Numbered from the stretch's first letter, positions 35,703 through 46,728 are shown. The stretch: DNA of 64,000 nucleotides from RHKX01 sp963743875 (GCA_963743875.1 CAVURM010000002.1:124001-188000), one strand, 5' to 3'. Numbers and translations: made by a program. Notes: a model not told the origin generated them from the letters alone.

Positions 35703-37046
35703 ATGGCCGAAGACCCACCTCGCACCTGCCTGATCGGCGCTGGATCAAGCGGTATCGCCGCCGCCAAGGCCCTGCATGAGCGCGGACTGCCGTTCGACTG
35801 CTACGAGCTCGGCGACCGAGTCGGCGGCAACTGGGTCTTCCGCAACAACAACGGGGTCTCGTCGTCGTATCAGTCGCTGCACATCAACACCTCTCGCGAG
35901 CGCATGGAGTACTCGGACTTCCCGATGCCCAAGAGCTATCCCGACTTCCCGCGCCACGACCACATCGCAAGGTACTTCGACGACTACGTCGACCATTTCG
36001 GGTTCCGCGACAAGATCAGGTTCGGAGTCGGCGTCGACCACGTCGAGCGGCTGGACGACGGTCGCTTCGACGTCCGCACCTCCGCGGGCGAGACGTCGAC
36101 CTATGACGCCGTGATCGTCGCCAACGGCCATCACTGGGACGCCCGCTGGCCCGAACCCCCGTTCCCGGGCAGCCAGGACTTCAAGGGAGAGCAGATGCAC
36201 TCCCACTACTACGAGGAGGAGGCCCAGGTCGCCGGCAAGGACGTCGTCGTCCTCGGGATGGGCAACTCCGCCATGGACATCGCGGTTGACGCCTCCTACC
36301 ACGCCAGGAACACCTACCTGGCGGCCCGCCGGGGGGCCTACGTGGTCCCCAAGTACATCTTCGGCAAGCCCGTCGATCAGATCGGCGGAGCGGAGTGGAT
36401 CCCGTCGTGGATCCGGTTCCCGGTGATGTCGTTGCTGCTGAGGATGAACGTCGGCAAGATGGAGAACTACGGGCTCCCCGCGCCCGACCACAAGTTTGCG
36501 CACGCGCACCCGACGATCAGCGGACGCATCCTCGACCGTCTTGCCCACGGGGCGATCACGACGAAGCCGAACATCGAGTCCCTGCACGGCGAAATGGTGC
36601 GCTTCACCGACGGCAGCGAGGTCCACGCCGATCTCGTCGTCTACTGCACGGGTTACCGGATCACGTTTCCGTTCTTCGACGAGGACTTCGTCGCTGCCAA
36701 GGACAACGAGTTGCCGCTCTACCAGTTCATGTTCCATCCCCGCTACGACAACCTGTTCTTCCTCGGCCTGATCCAGCCGCTGGGGGCGATCATGCCGATC
36801 GCCGAACGGCAGTCGGCCCTGATCGGAGAAGCCCTGCGTGGCCGCTACGCGTTGCCGCCGAGAGCCGTCATGGACGCCGACATCGCCGCCAAGCGCAGGA
36901 AGATGAAGAAGCGTTACGTCGCCTCCAAGCGGCACACGATCCAGGTCGACTACGACGACTATATGAAGGGGCTCTCGAGGGAATTCGAGGCCGGTCGCGA
37001 GCGCGCCGATGTCGCGGCGAACCCCCCGGTCGCCGTCCCCGTCTGA
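35703..37046 (+). CDS. Flavin-containing monooxygenase (FMO-like)
   Basis: A 447-residue NADPH-dependent monooxygenase. The FAD motif is GAGSSG near residues 12-17, followed by ELGDRVGGNW. The FMO identifying sequence FxGxxxHxxxY is present as FKGEQMHSHYY near 160-170, and the NADPH motif is GMGNSAMD near 185. YCTGYRITFPFF is the ATG-type motif near the C-terminal domain. Such enzymes oxygenate N- or S-containing or carbonyl compounds. The ATG at 35703 is preferred; GTG codons at 35658 and 35670 are also in frame but would add an unlikely tail. It converges with the DUF1330 gene 7 bases away. Confidence 0.9.
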   Translation: MAEDPPRTCLIGAGSSGIAAAKALHERGLPFDCYELGDRVGGNWVFRNNNGVSSSYQSLHINTSRERMEYSDFPMPKSYPDFPRHDHIARYFDDYVDHFGFRDKIRFGVGVDHVERLDDGRFDVRTSAGETSTYDAVIVANGHHWDARWPEPPFPGSQDFKGEQMHSHYYEEEAQVAGKDVVVLGMGNSAMDIAVDASYHARNTYLAARRGAYVVPKYIFGKPVDQIGGAEWIPSWIRFPVMSLLLRMNVGKMENYGLPAPDHKFAHAHPTISGRILDRLAHGAITTKPNIESLHGEMVRFTDGSEVHADLVVYCTGYRITFPFFDEDFVAAKDNELPLYQFMFHPRYDNLFFLGLIQPLGAIMPIAERQSALIGEALRGRYALPPRAVMDADIAAKRRKMKKRYVASKRHTIQVDYDDYMKGLSREFEAGRERADVAANPPVAVPV

Positions 37047-37053
37047 GGGGCCC

Positions 37054-37452
37054 CTACGCCGGCTCGGTCGGAGCTGACTCCAAGGGGCGTAACTCGGAGG
37101 TGGTGATCGCCTCGGACCGCAGGTGAGCGATCGCCTGGTACTCGGGCGAGCCGATCATCTCCAGGAAGGCTTTGCGGCTCGGATACTCGACGAGCAGTAC
37201 CAGATCCCAGTTCTGGTCCGAGCCGATCAGCGCGACGCCGCCGACGCCGGTGAACGCGAGCCTGCCGCCGGCCCGCTCCAGCAGGGGGGCGACCGCCTTG
37301 CCGTAGAGCCCGTACTTCTCGAAGCCGCCGTCGGGCTTCATCGCGAGCAGGTTCAACATCACGATTGGGCCGTCGTCCTCGGAACGAGAACGCTCCAGGA
37401 AGTCCTGGAACACCTCGGGCTTGAGCTGTTCAGCTTCGGTCGCCTCGGACAT
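37054..37452 (-). CDS. DUF1330-like protein
   Basis: A 132-residue soluble protein with a dimeric alpha/beta-barrel pattern: DGPIVMLNLLAMKPDGGFEKY, then YGKAVAPLLERAGGRLAFTGV, DWDLVLLVEYPSRKAFLEM with GSPEYQAIAHLRSEAI at the end. This matches DUF1330 and related monooxygenase-like barrels. Two ATGs are possible, 37461 and 37452; the second has AGG at a normal nine-base spacing and is used. A 13-bp inverted repeat begins 24 bases upstream of the start. Confidence 0.85.
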   Translation of the reverse strand: MSEATEAEQLKPEVFQDFLERSRSEDDGPIVMLNLLAMKPDGGFEKYGLYGKAVAPLLERAGGRLAFTGVGGVALIGSDQNWDLVLLVEYPSRKAFLEMIGSPEYQAIAHLRSEAITTSELRPLESAPTEPA

Positions 37453-37475
37453 GGGGGCCATCCTATTGATCGCCG

Positions 37476-37520
37476 GGTGGCACGGATTTCCACCTCCATA
37501 GCCGCAGAATCCGTGCCACC
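37476..37520. promoter_or_regulatory. 13-bp perfect inverted repeat upstream of the DUF1330 gene
   Basis: GGTGGCACGGATT (37476-37488) and AATCCGTGCCACC (37508-37520) are exact reverse complements around a 19-base loop, just upstream of the DUF1330 start codon. It could be an operator, an RNA hairpin in the leader, or part of the neighbouring palindromic repeat. Which it is cannot be told from sequence alone. Confidence 0.5.
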
Positions 37521-37540
37521 TCAGGCTCGCCGCCCTCAAG

Positions 37541-37641
37541 AAGTGACAGGGGCCGGTGGGGGAGGTGCAGCGGGTAGTCCGCACGAGCGAAGCGAGTTGC
37601 TCCCGATGTGCCTCCCCCACCGGCCCCTTACTTAATGGCTG

Positions 37642-37647
<6 letters not shown>
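37541..37647. repeat. Nested inverted repeat at the 3' end of GSIII (repeat block D)
   Basis: Outer arms AAGTGACAG (37541-37549) and CTGTCACTT (37639-37647) and inner arms GGGGCCGGTGGGGGAGG (37549-37565) and CCTCCCCCACCGGCCCC (37611-37627) are perfect complements. The outer right arm overlaps the last codons of GSIII. The loop holds GCACGAGCGAAGCGAGTTGC (37581-37600), the exact reverse complement of 41208-41227. A strong terminator for the GSIII transcript is likely; the shared loop ties it to the repeat family. Confidence 0.75.
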
Positions 37648-39795
<2,148 letters not shown>

Positions 39796-40023
39796 AGCTT
39801 GTGGTTGCTCCTTCTCGTGGCTGCGCGACTCGCTCCAGGCAGGGGAAAGCCGTCCGTGCATCGTCGCAAAGTTCGTAGGGGAACCGTAGGACCTGTCCTG
39901 CCGTCATCGTTTGTCCGCCCGTATAAAGTCCCGCTTCGATCGTTCGACATGGCGGAGAGAGCCGCGAGCCGAACGCGCGTGCCGGGCCGGGCTCAGTCGC
40001 ATTCGGCTTCCCTAACTAATACG

Positions 40024-41085
40024 ATGGATCCGCAGATGAGCGACAGCACCACAGACAGCGATCCCTACTGGCGCGAGGCCATGGCCCCCTACGCGCGGCC
40101 GATCTTCGCCCGTTCGCTCCTCGACATCTTCACGTCGATCGTGCCCTTTCTGATCCTCTGGGCCCTGATGTACATGGCGCTCGACGTCTCCTACTGGCTC
40201 GTCCTGTTGATCTCGATCCCGGCCGCCGGCTGCCTGCTTCGCACGTTCATCCTCTTCCACGACTGCACTCACGGCTCGTTCTTCAAGTCGCAGCGCGCCA
40301 ACGTCTGGGGCGGCCGGATCTTCGGCCTGGCGACGTTCCAGTGCTTCGCCAACTGGCGCTACCACCACGCCTATCACCACGGCTCCGCCGGCGACCTCGA
40401 TCGACGGGGAACCGGCGACGTCACCACCTGGACCGTCGAGGAGTACTACTCGAAGCCGTGGCAGGCGCGCCTCGGCTACCGGCTCTTCCGCCATCCCGCC
40501 GTCATGTTCGGGATCGGGCCGCTCTGGTCGTTGCTCATCGGTCCGCGGGTCTGGGCCGGTTCCAAGCCCGGCAAGCTGCGCAACAGCATTCTGCTCACCA
40601 ACGTCGCGGTCGTCGTGATGATCGGCCTCGCGATGTTCGCCTTCGGCTGGCAGGCCGTCCTGCTGATCGAGGCGCCGCTGATCGTCATCGCCGGGACCGC
40701 TGGGGTCTGGCTCTTCTTCGTCCAGCACCAGTACGAGGACGTCTACTGGGAGGACACCGAATCCTGGGATTATTCCGAGGCGGCCCTGCGGGGCAGCAGC
40801 TATCTGAAGCTGCCGCAGCCGATTCAGTTCTTCACCGGCAACATCGGCCTCCACCATGTCCATCACCTCAGCGCCCGGGTCCCCAACTACAGCCTGCAGC
40901 GCGCCCACGACGAGAACGAGGTCTTCCAACAGGTCCCGGTGCTCACTGTACGCAAGGCCCTGCGCAGCTCGAGGCTGAAGCTCTGGGATCCCTCGAGCAA
41001 GCAGCTCGTCAACTTCGCTCAGGGTCGCGAGAGCCTCAAGAAAGCCCAGCTGGCTTCCGGCCAGCCGGCCGCGGTCACTCGATAG
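40024..41085 (+). CDS. Membrane fatty acid desaturase
   Basis: A 353-residue di-iron membrane desaturase of the delta-12/omega-6-like group. The three histidine boxes are HDCTHGS, WRYHHAYHHGSAGDLD and NIGLHHVHHLSARVPNY. Hydrophobic segments are FLILWALMYMALDVSYWLVLLI, PAAGCLLRTFILF, NVAVVVMIGLAMFAFGW and LIEAPLIVIAGTAGVWLFF (each read in parts). It inserts a double bond into acyl chains and so adjusts membrane fluidity. The start is uncertain: ATG at 40024 is used, but 40036 and 39949 are in frame and none has a clear ribosome site. Divergent from GSIII by 228 bases of promoter-type DNA; followed by repeat block C. Confidence 0.92.
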   Translation: MDPQMSDSTTDSDPYWREAMAPYARPIFARSLLDIFTSIVPFLILWALMYMALDVSYWLVLLISIPAAGCLLRTFILFHDCTHGSFFKSQRANVWGGRIFGLATFQCFANWRYHHAYHHGSAGDLDRRGTGDVTTWTVEEYYSKPWQARLGYRLFRHPAVMFGIGPLWSLLIGPRVWAGSKPGKLRNSILLTNVAVVVMIGLAMFAFGWQAVLLIEAPLIVIAGTAGVWLFFVQHQYEDVYWEDTESWDYSEAALRGSSYLKLPQPIQFFTGNIGLHHVHHLSARVPNYSLQRAHDENEVFQQVPVLTVRKALRSSRLKLWDPSSKQLVNFAQGRESLKKAQLASGQPAAVTR

Positions 41086-41100
41086 TCAGTTCTCGGGGAA

Positions 41101-41600
41101 GGGCCCGAGCGGCAGAGGCCCCCAGCCTGGTTCCACGAATGGCCCCGAGCGGCGGAGGCCCAAGCTTGGTTCCACGAATGGGCCCGAGCGGCGGAGGCCC
41201 AGCGGGGGCAACTCGCTTCGCTCGTGCTCGAGTCCCCGCTGGACCTCCACCGCTCCGGCCCCTGCGGGGGCTGGAGGTGGGTGTGGCCTGCCGAGGGGAC
41301 GCCGAGGTGGGTGTGGCCTGTCGAGGGACCCGCCGGCCGGTGAGAGTCGGTTGGGCTGGGTAGGGGAGGACTTGGGAGGTTGGTCACCGTTCACCCGCCT
41401 GCCGAGGGGGCGCTTTCGGGGTGAACCCAATGTTCCGTACCTACAGGGTGCGTTTCGTAGGGTTCACCTTGGAACCCACCCTCCAACCACCGCTCGGGGT
41501 CTGTCCTCGTGAGGACGCTGCCGCGGGTGGCGCGGGCGTGGGTCGACACCCGAGCGTCAGCGAGCGGTGCGGCCCACCCCGCGACAGGACCCGCGGTCGA
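41101..41600. repeat. Composite structured repeat between convergent genes (repeat block C)
   Basis: The 560-base gap after the desaturase holds: three tandem copies of a 39-40-base unit (CCGAGCGG at 41105, 41145 and 41184); a long hairpin with arms about 41180-41209 and 41233-41262, loop GCAACTCGCTTCGCTCGTGC (41208-41227); two copies of a 30-base GAGGTGGGTGTGGCCTG unit from 41273; an inverted repeat GTGAACCC/GGGTTCAC (41421-41428, 41460-41467); and at 41521-41571 a 51-base block identical to 47850-47900, flanked by CCGCGGGT/ACCCGCGG. No gene is seen. The hairpin is the same type as in repeat block A. Confidence 0.82.
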
Positions 41601-41645
41601 CGACTTTGGCTGGGAAGGGCGGGCGACCCCTCTGCCTTTGCGCGA

Positions 41646-42326
41646 TTAGCTGGCCTTCGCGATCGCGGCGTCCATCTGCTCGAGCGGGTCGATGATGATG
41701 GGGCCGTGGCCGGGAGCGAGGGCGGTGGGCTCCAGTCCTCGCATGGAGATGGCGGTCTTCAGGGCGATCTCGCGATCCCAGGTGGCCAGGGCGGGCAGGG
41801 GAAAGAGGGGGTTCGGCCGGGCCGTGGTCGCGACCCCGAAGAGGGTCGAGTAGGTGTCGGCGCAGTAGAGGGTCCCGTCGCGCCGGTCGAGGAAGGCGAG
41901 CTGACCGGGCGTGTGGCCGGGGGCGGCGATGACGTCGAGGGAGCCGATCTGCTCGCCGGCTTCGATCATGCGGGTCGGTTTGGTCTCGGCGCCGGGAAAG
42001 CCGCCCCGGAGCTTGCCGGCCTCGCCGGGCTGGAGGGTCTTGTCCTTGGTGAGGGGGAGAGCGTCGCGGGAGGAGATCAGGACCTCGGCGTCGGGAAGCT
42101 TGGCGGCGAGGGCGTCGAGTGAGCCGATGTGGTCGCCGTGAGCGTGGGTCAACACGATGCGGGCGATTGGAGCATCGAGGCCGTCGGCAGCGGAGATGAT
42201 CGCCTTGGCGCTCCAGGGGATCGCGGTATCGATCAGAGTCAGGCCGTCATCTTCGGTGACGAGGAAGGCGTTGACCATGCCGAGGCGGCTGATCCGGGTG
42301 TGGTCGTGGACCGCGGGAACGCTCAT
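41646..42326 (-). CDS. MBL-fold metallo-hydrolase
   Basis: A 226-residue metallo-beta-lactamase-fold protein. The metal motif is LTHAHGDHIGSLDAL, followed by DVIAAPGHTPGQLAFLDRRDGTLYCADTY (second His and bridging Asp) and a late LAPGHGPI. The N-terminus (AVHDHTRISRLGMVNAFLVTEDDGLTLIDTA) is the usual first sheet. Substrate unknown; many relatives are glyoxalase II-like or lactonases. The ATG at 42326 fits the domain start; an upstream extension to 42539 overlaps the next MBL gene. Divergent from a second, unrelated MBL gene 64 bases away. Confidence 0.88.
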   Translation of the reverse strand: MSVPAVHDHTRISRLGMVNAFLVTEDDGLTLIDTAIPWSAKAIISAADGLDAPIARIVLTHAHGDHIGSLDALAAKLPDAEVLISSRDALPLTKDKTLQPGEAGKLRGGFPGAETKPTRMIEAGEQIGSLDVIAAPGHTPGQLAFLDRRDGTLYCADTYSTLFGVATTARPNPLFPLPALATWDREIALKTAISMRGLEPTALAPGHGPIIIDPLEQMDAAIAKAS

Positions 42327-42390
42327 GGCGAGATCGTAGTCCGACCGCCGGGGATGCGAGATCGTGCGACCGGGGGATAGGCTCGCCGCT

Positions 42391-43389
42391 ATGAGCGCCG
42401 ATAGCCGCAGCGAGGTCGCGAGGAGCGAGAAGGTCCTTCCCGGCGTCTGGCGACTCCGATTGCCGTGCCCATGGCCGGGCGTTCCCCACGTCAATGCGTG
42501 GGCGCTCACTCGCGGCGACGGGGTGGTCCTGTTCGACACGGGTATCGGCGGCGAGGAGGGGCTCCATCAGCTCGAACTGGCACTCGGATCCGCGAAGTTG
42601 AAGCTTCGTGACATCCGGCTCCTCGTCTGTACCCACTCTCACACCGACCACTACGGGTGCGCCGGTCCGATTGTCGACGCCGCCGGATGCGAGCTCTGGA
42701 TGCACCCCGCCTGGGGCCACGTTCGTGCGATGGCGGAGGATCCCGACAGCGCGCTCGACCGGAGGATCGAGATCGCTCGTCACAGCGGGGTCCCCGCCGA
42801 GGCGCTCGAGCGTTACGAGGCGCGTCGAGGGGAGAGCACCTACATCGATCGGATCGTCCCGCCCGACCGTGAGCTCGTGGACGGTGTCGACGTGGCGACC
42901 GACCTGGGGTTCTTCCGCGCCTACGAGACCCCGGGGCACGCTCCGTCGCACGTCGTCCTCCACGAGCCCGAGAGCGGCCTGCTGATCTCCGGGGACCACC
43001 TGCTCGGTCGCATCTCGCTGTTCTTCGACCACGGCCACACCCCCGATCCCGTGGGTGAGTTCATCGACTCATTGGATGTCGTCGACGAGCTCGATGTCCG
43101 CCTGTGCCTGCCTGGTCACGGGCGCACGTTTCGCGACGTCGGGGCCAAGATCGAGGCCTACCGAAAGGAGGTCGACGAGCAGCTCGGCCGCGTTCGGAGC
43201 TCGCTGAAATCGGGTGAGAAGAACCCCTACGACGTGGTTTCCGATCTGATCGGCGCCGAGAACATGAGTCCACCGGCCGCGGCTTGGGGCCTGCAACTTG
43301 CGCTCGCCTACCTCGACCACCTTGAGGTGCTCGGAGAGGCCGAGCCGGTGGAGGGGAGCGACCCGGCGGCATGGCATCTCACCTCCTGA
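42391..43389 (+). CDS. MBL-fold metallo-hydrolase with C-terminal extension
   Basis: A 332-residue MBL-fold protein. Motifs are VCTHSHTDHYGCAG (HxHxDH), AYETPGHAPSHVVLHEPESGLLISGDHLL and CLPGHGRTFRDV. A helical C-terminal segment of about 70 residues (AYRKEVDEQLGRVRSSLKSGEKNPYDVVSDLIGAENMS) is typical of the group that includes glyoxalase II-like and LACTB2-like enzymes. Substrate unknown. The ATG at 42391 is preferred to an upstream frame start at 42364. It lies 108 bases upstream of potA but is separated from it by a hairpin. Confidence 0.88.
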   Translation: MSADSRSEVARSEKVLPGVWRLRLPCPWPGVPHVNAWALTRGDGVVLFDTGIGGEEGLHQLELALGSAKLKLRDIRLLVCTHSHTDHYGCAGPIVDAAGCELWMHPAWGHVRAMAEDPDSALDRRIEIARHSGVPAEALERYEARRGESTYIDRIVPPDRELVDGVDVATDLGFFRAYETPGHAPSHVVLHEPESGLLISGDHLLGRISLFFDHGHTPDPVGEFIDSLDVVDELDVRLCLPGHGRTFRDVGAKIEAYRKEVDEQLGRVRSSLKSGEKNPYDVVSDLIGAENMSPPAAAWGLQLALAYLDHLEVLGEAEPVEGSDPAAWHLTS

Positions 43390-43412
43390 CGCCGAGGGCG
43401 ATGTACTCGGCG
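43390..43412 (+). terminator. Hairpin directly after the MBL gene
   Basis: CGCCGAG (43390-43396) and CTCGGCG (43406-43412) pair perfectly around nine bases, beginning at the first base after the stop codon. A second small hairpin GGCCAA/TTGGCC follows at 43412-43438. No U tract is present. Confidence 0.5.
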
Positions 43413-43494
43413 GCCAAGCGACCGATGCAACGTTGGCCGGTGCCGTAATCCACGCAGGCGCCCGTTTGGGATAGCGTCGAGGCGTCCCGTCAAC

Positions 43495-43516
43495 CCTTTG
43501 TACCAATTGGCAAAGG
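43495..43516 (+). promoter_or_regulatory. Inverted repeat over the potA start
   Basis: CCTTTG and CAAAGG (43495-43500, 43511-43516) enclose the palindrome CCAATTGG (43503-43510). It overlaps both candidate TTG start codons of potA, so it may block translation initiation as an RNA hairpin or be a repressor site near the promoter. Function is inference. Confidence 0.45.
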
Positions 43517-44598
43517 TCGTCTCAGAACCAACCACAAGCAGTGAGCCGGGCTCCGAGCCCGACGTTCGCCTTTCCGGAGTGAGGAAGACCTACGGCGATG
43601 TCGTCGCCGTAGATCGAGTCGACCTCGACATCCGGCGCAACGAGTTCTTCACCATGCTCGGTCCGTCGGGCTCGGGCAAGACGACGATGCTGAGGATGGT
43701 CGCCGGCTTCGAGCTGCCCGACGAAGGGCGGATCGAACTCGGCGGAACCGACGTCACCGACCTCGCGGCCTACGACCGCGATGTCAACACCGTCTTCCAG
43801 GACTACGCTCTCTTTCCGCATATGAGCGTCGGTGACAACGTCGAGTATGGGCTGCGGGTTGCGAAGGTCGGCAAGGACGAGCGGCGCACGCGGCGTGCAG
43901 AGGCGATGGAGATGGTGCGACTGGCCGGCTACGACGACCGCAAGCCGACGGAGCTCTCGGGTGGTCAGCGGCAGCGGGTCGCCCTCGCTCGGGCGATCGT
44001 CAACAAGCCGCGGGTGCTGCTGCTGGACGAGCCGCTGGGGGCCCTCGACCTGAAGCTCCGCGAGCAGTTGCAGATCGAGCTCAAGCAGATCCAGCGGGAG
44101 GTGGGCATCACCTTCGTCTACGTCACTCACGACCAGGAGGAGGCGTTGACGATGTCCGATCGGATCGCCGTCTTCAACGAGGGTCGGATCGAGCAGATCG
44201 GCGAGCCGGAGAGCGTCTACGAGCGCCCGACGAACGCCTTCGTGGCCGGCTTCGTCGGCGTCTCGAACCTGATCCACCGCGACGGCGGCAGCTTCACCGT
44301 TCGCCCCGAGAAGGTGCGGATGCTGGCTGCCGGCGAGCCGGGCGACGGGCTGATCGTTGAGGAGGGCTCCATCGTCGATGTCTCCTACGCCGGAATGGTC
44401 ACGCGATTCCACGTCGAGCTCGACCGCGGCGACCGGCTGCAGGTCGCCCGCCAGAACCAGGAGCAGACTTCACACGAGGACGAGGGGATGCGCGGGGAAC
44501 GCATCCGGGTCGGCTGGCGTCGCGAGCACACCGTCGCGGTCGCCGAGCCGAACGACCGAGTGAATGGGGCAGAAAACCAAACAGAGGAGGAGATATGA
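43498..44598 (+). CDS. potA: Spermidine/putrescine ABC transporter ATP-binding protein
   Basis: A 366-residue ATPase of the polyamine uptake system. Walker A is GPSGSGKTT, the Q-loop is TVFQDYALFPHMSV, the signature is LSGGQRQR, Walker B is LLLDEPLGALD and the switch is VTHDQEEALTMSDR. The C-terminal TOBE region follows (SNLIHRDGGSFTVRPEKVRM). All PotA landmarks, including RIEQIGEPESVYERPTNAFVA, are present. Start is TTG at 43498 or 43507; neither has a clear ribosome site, and an inverted repeat overlaps both. Its stop overlaps the potD start as ATGA, so the four-gene operon potADBC is tightly coupled. Confidence 0.93.
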   Translation: MYQLAKVVSEPTTSSEPGSEPDVRLSGVRKTYGDVVAVDRVDLDIRRNEFFTMLGPSGSGKTTMLRMVAGFELPDEGRIELGGTDVTDLAAYDRDVNTVFQDYALFPHMSVGDNVEYGLRVAKVGKDERRTRRAEAMEMVRLAGYDDRKPTELSGGQRQRVALARAIVNKPRVLLLDEPLGALDLKLREQLQIELKQIQREVGITFVYVTHDQEEALTMSDRIAVFNEGRIEQIGEPESVYERPTNAFVAGFVGVSNLIHRDGGSFTVRPEKVRMLAAGEPGDGLIVEEGSIVDVSYAGMVTRFHVELDRGDRLQVARQNQEQTSHEDEGMRGERIRVGWRREHTVAVAEPNDRVNGAENQTEEEI

Positions 44599-45797
44599 GT
44601 AGCGATGCGCACTCTGCACGTTGGGCTTGGCTCACCGTTGCAGGCTTGAGCGTTTTCATTGCGGCTTTCGCGATTGGCTGCGGAAGCGACGATTCAACCG
44701 ACAGCACTAGTGCCAGCACGGAGATGACCGAAATCGGCGAGGGCGAGGGCGAGGTCAATCTCGTCGCCTGGGCCGGATACGTCGAGGACGGTTCGACCGA
44801 TCCCAGCGTCGACTGGGTATCCGACTTCGAGAAGGACACCGGTTGCGAGGTCAACGTCAAGATCGGCAACACGTCCGACGAGATGGTTCAGCTGATGCGG
44901 ACCGGCGATTACGACGGCGTGTCGGCGTCGGGTGATGCCAGCCTGAGGCTGATCGACGGCGGCGACGTCGTCCCAGTCAACACGGACCTGATCTCGACCT
45001 ACCCGGATATCTTCCCGGGGCTCAAGGATCAGCCATTCAACAGCGTCGACGGGCAGATGTACGGGATCCCGCACGGTCGCGGGGCGAACCTGCTCCTGTC
45101 CAACACCGACGACGTGAAGCCGGCTCCGACGTCGCTGAGCGCGGTGTTCGAGCCCGCCGAGATGGAGAAGCAGAAGGGCAAGGTCACGGCATACGACAGC
45201 CCGATCTACATCGCCGATGCGGCGCTGTATCTGATGGAGACACAGCCCGACCTGGGGATCACGAACCCCTACGAGCTCGACGAGGATCAGTTCAACGCCG
45301 CGATCGAACTGCTGAAGACGCAGAACGAGTACATCGGCGAGTACTGGTCCGACTACACCAAGCAGATCCAGGCGTTCACCAACGGTGACAGCACCGTCGG
45401 TACGACCTGGCAGGTCATAAACCAGCTCCTGCAGGCCGATAACCAGCCCGTGGAAGCGGTTCTGCCCAAGGAGGGCTCGACCGGATGGTCGGACACCTGG
45501 ATGGTGAGCGATCAGGCCGCGAACCCCAACTGCATGTACATGTGGATGGAGCACATCACCGAGCCGAAGACCAACGCAGCGGTCGCGGAATGGTTCGGTG
45601 AGGCGCCTGCCAACTCGAAGGCATGCGACTTCACCGCCGATCCGAAGCACTGCGAGATCTACGACGCGGACGGTGCCAAGTACCTGGACGACATCTACTG
45701 GTGGACCACTCCGGTCGCCGACTGCGGCGATGACCGCGGCGAGGTCTGCAAGACCTACGACGATTGGGTCCAGGGCTGGACGGAGGTCAAGGGCTAG
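44595..45797 (+). CDS. potD: Spermidine/putrescine-binding lipoprotein
   Basis: A 400-residue extracytoplasmic solute-binding protein. A lipoprotein signal (LTVAGLSVFIAAFAIG then Cys29) leads into a Ser/Thr-rich linker. The family part has NLVAWAGYVEDG, VNVKIGNTSDEMVQLMRTGDYDGVSASGD (the PotD-like binding loop), and a late WWTTPVADCGDDRGEVCKTYDDWVQGW. Two Cys pairs near the end may form disulfides. GAGGAGG precedes the ATG, giving high expression expected of binding proteins. It captures polyamine and delivers it to PotB/PotC. The substrate is assigned from family resemblance. Confidence 0.9.
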   Translation: MSSDAHSARWAWLTVAGLSVFIAAFAIGCGSDDSTDSTSASTEMTEIGEGEGEVNLVAWAGYVEDGSTDPSVDWVSDFEKDTGCEVNVKIGNTSDEMVQLMRTGDYDGVSASGDASLRLIDGGDVVPVNTDLISTYPDIFPGLKDQPFNSVDGQMYGIPHGRGANLLLSNTDDVKPAPTSLSAVFEPAEMEKQKGKVTAYDSPIYIADAALYLMETQPDLGITNPYELDEDQFNAAIELLKTQNEYIGEYWSDYTKQIQAFTNGDSTVGTTWQVINQLLQADNQPVEAVLPKEGSTGWSDTWMVSDQAANPNCMYMWMEHITEPKTNAAVAEWFGEAPANSKACDFTADPKHCEIYDADGAKYLDDIYWWTTPVADCGDDRGEVCKTYDDWVQGWTEVKG

Positions 45798-45831
45798 CTG
45801 GAACCAAGGCGACCGAAGGGCGGGAGACGAC

Positions 45832-46728
45832 GTGGAAGCAGCCGGGCTGGGAGCTCCGGCGCCGAGGAGGTCGGTGGGCCGTAGGCTCGCCGACCTCTTC
45901 CACGGTCGTCCCCGGCTGCAGGTCGGCTCGCTGCTGGCCGGCCCGGTGGGCTGGCTGGTCGTGGGCTATCTCGGCTCGCTGCTGGTTCTGCTGGCAGCGA
46001 GCTTCTGGTCGCTCGGAGAGCTGAGCGGCGAGGTCCAGCAGACCTTCACGCTCGACAACTTCCAGACGCTCTTCACGGAGCCCGTCTACCGCTCGATCAC
46101 CGGGCGGACGATTCTGATCGCGGCCCTGGTTACCGTCACCGACGCCCTCCTGGCGCTACCGCTTGCGTTCTTCATGGCGAAGGTCGCGAGGCCCCGATCG
46201 AAGGGGCTCCTGGTCGTCGCCGTGCTGGTGCCGCTCTGGTCCTCCTACCTGGTCAAGGTCTACGCGTGGCGCACGATCCTCAGTGAGGAGGGAGTCCTGA
46301 ACTGGCTGCTCGAGCCGCTTGGGCTCACCGGTCCCGGGTACGGCAACGTCGCCGTCTGGCTCGTCATGAGCTACATCTGGCTTCCGTACATGATCATCCC
46401 CGTCTACGCGGGTCTCGAGCGGATCCCGAACTCGGTACTGGCCGCCTCCGACGACCTTGGTGCAAAGCCCTGGCGGACCTTCCGCCGGGTGATCTGGCCG
46501 CTCGTCTTCCCGGCGGTCGTCGCCGGATCGATCTTCACCTTCTCGCTGACCCTCGGCGATTTCATCACGCCTCAGCTGGTCAGCTCGACGCAGTTCATCG
46601 GCAACGTCGTCTACTCCAACATCACCACCAACCTGCCGCTCGCGGCGGCGTTCGCGACGGTGCCGATAATGATCATGATCGTCTACCTGCTGATCGCCAG
46701 GCGGTTCGGCGCCTTCGAGCACGTATGA
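45832..46728 (+). CDS. potB: Spermidine/putrescine ABC transporter permease (PotB)
   Basis: A 298-residue membrane subunit with six hydrophobic segments. The EAA-type loop is ASDDLGAKPWRTFRRVIWPLVFP, where the G contacts PotA. FSLTLGDFITPQLV and an N-terminal FWSLGELSGEVQQTFTLDNFQ before the first loop are typical for PotB. The GTG at 45832 has GGGAG six bases upstream; an in-frame region running back into potD was rejected. It lies 34 bases after potD and 16 before potC. Confidence 0.92.
   Translation: MEAAGLGAPAPRRSVGRRLADLFHGRPRLQVGSLLAGPVGWLVVGYLGSLLVLLAASFWSLGELSGEVQQTFTLDNFQTLFTEPVYRSITGRTILIAALVTVTDALLALPLAFFMAKVARPRSKGLLVVAVLVPLWSSYLVKVYAWRTILSEEGVLNWLLEPLGLTGPGYGNVAVWLVMSYIWLPYMIIPVYAGLERIPNSVLAASDDLGAKPWRTFRRVIWPLVFPAVVAGSIFTFSLTLGDFITPQLVSSTQFIGNVVYSNITTNLPLAAAFATVPIMIMIVYLLIARRFGAFEHV

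Noticed and set aside
41101..41209. Tandem 39-40-base repeats considered as a CRISPR array
   Set aside because: Only three units, no unique spacers (the whole unit repeats), no cas genes; they are part of a structured repeat block.
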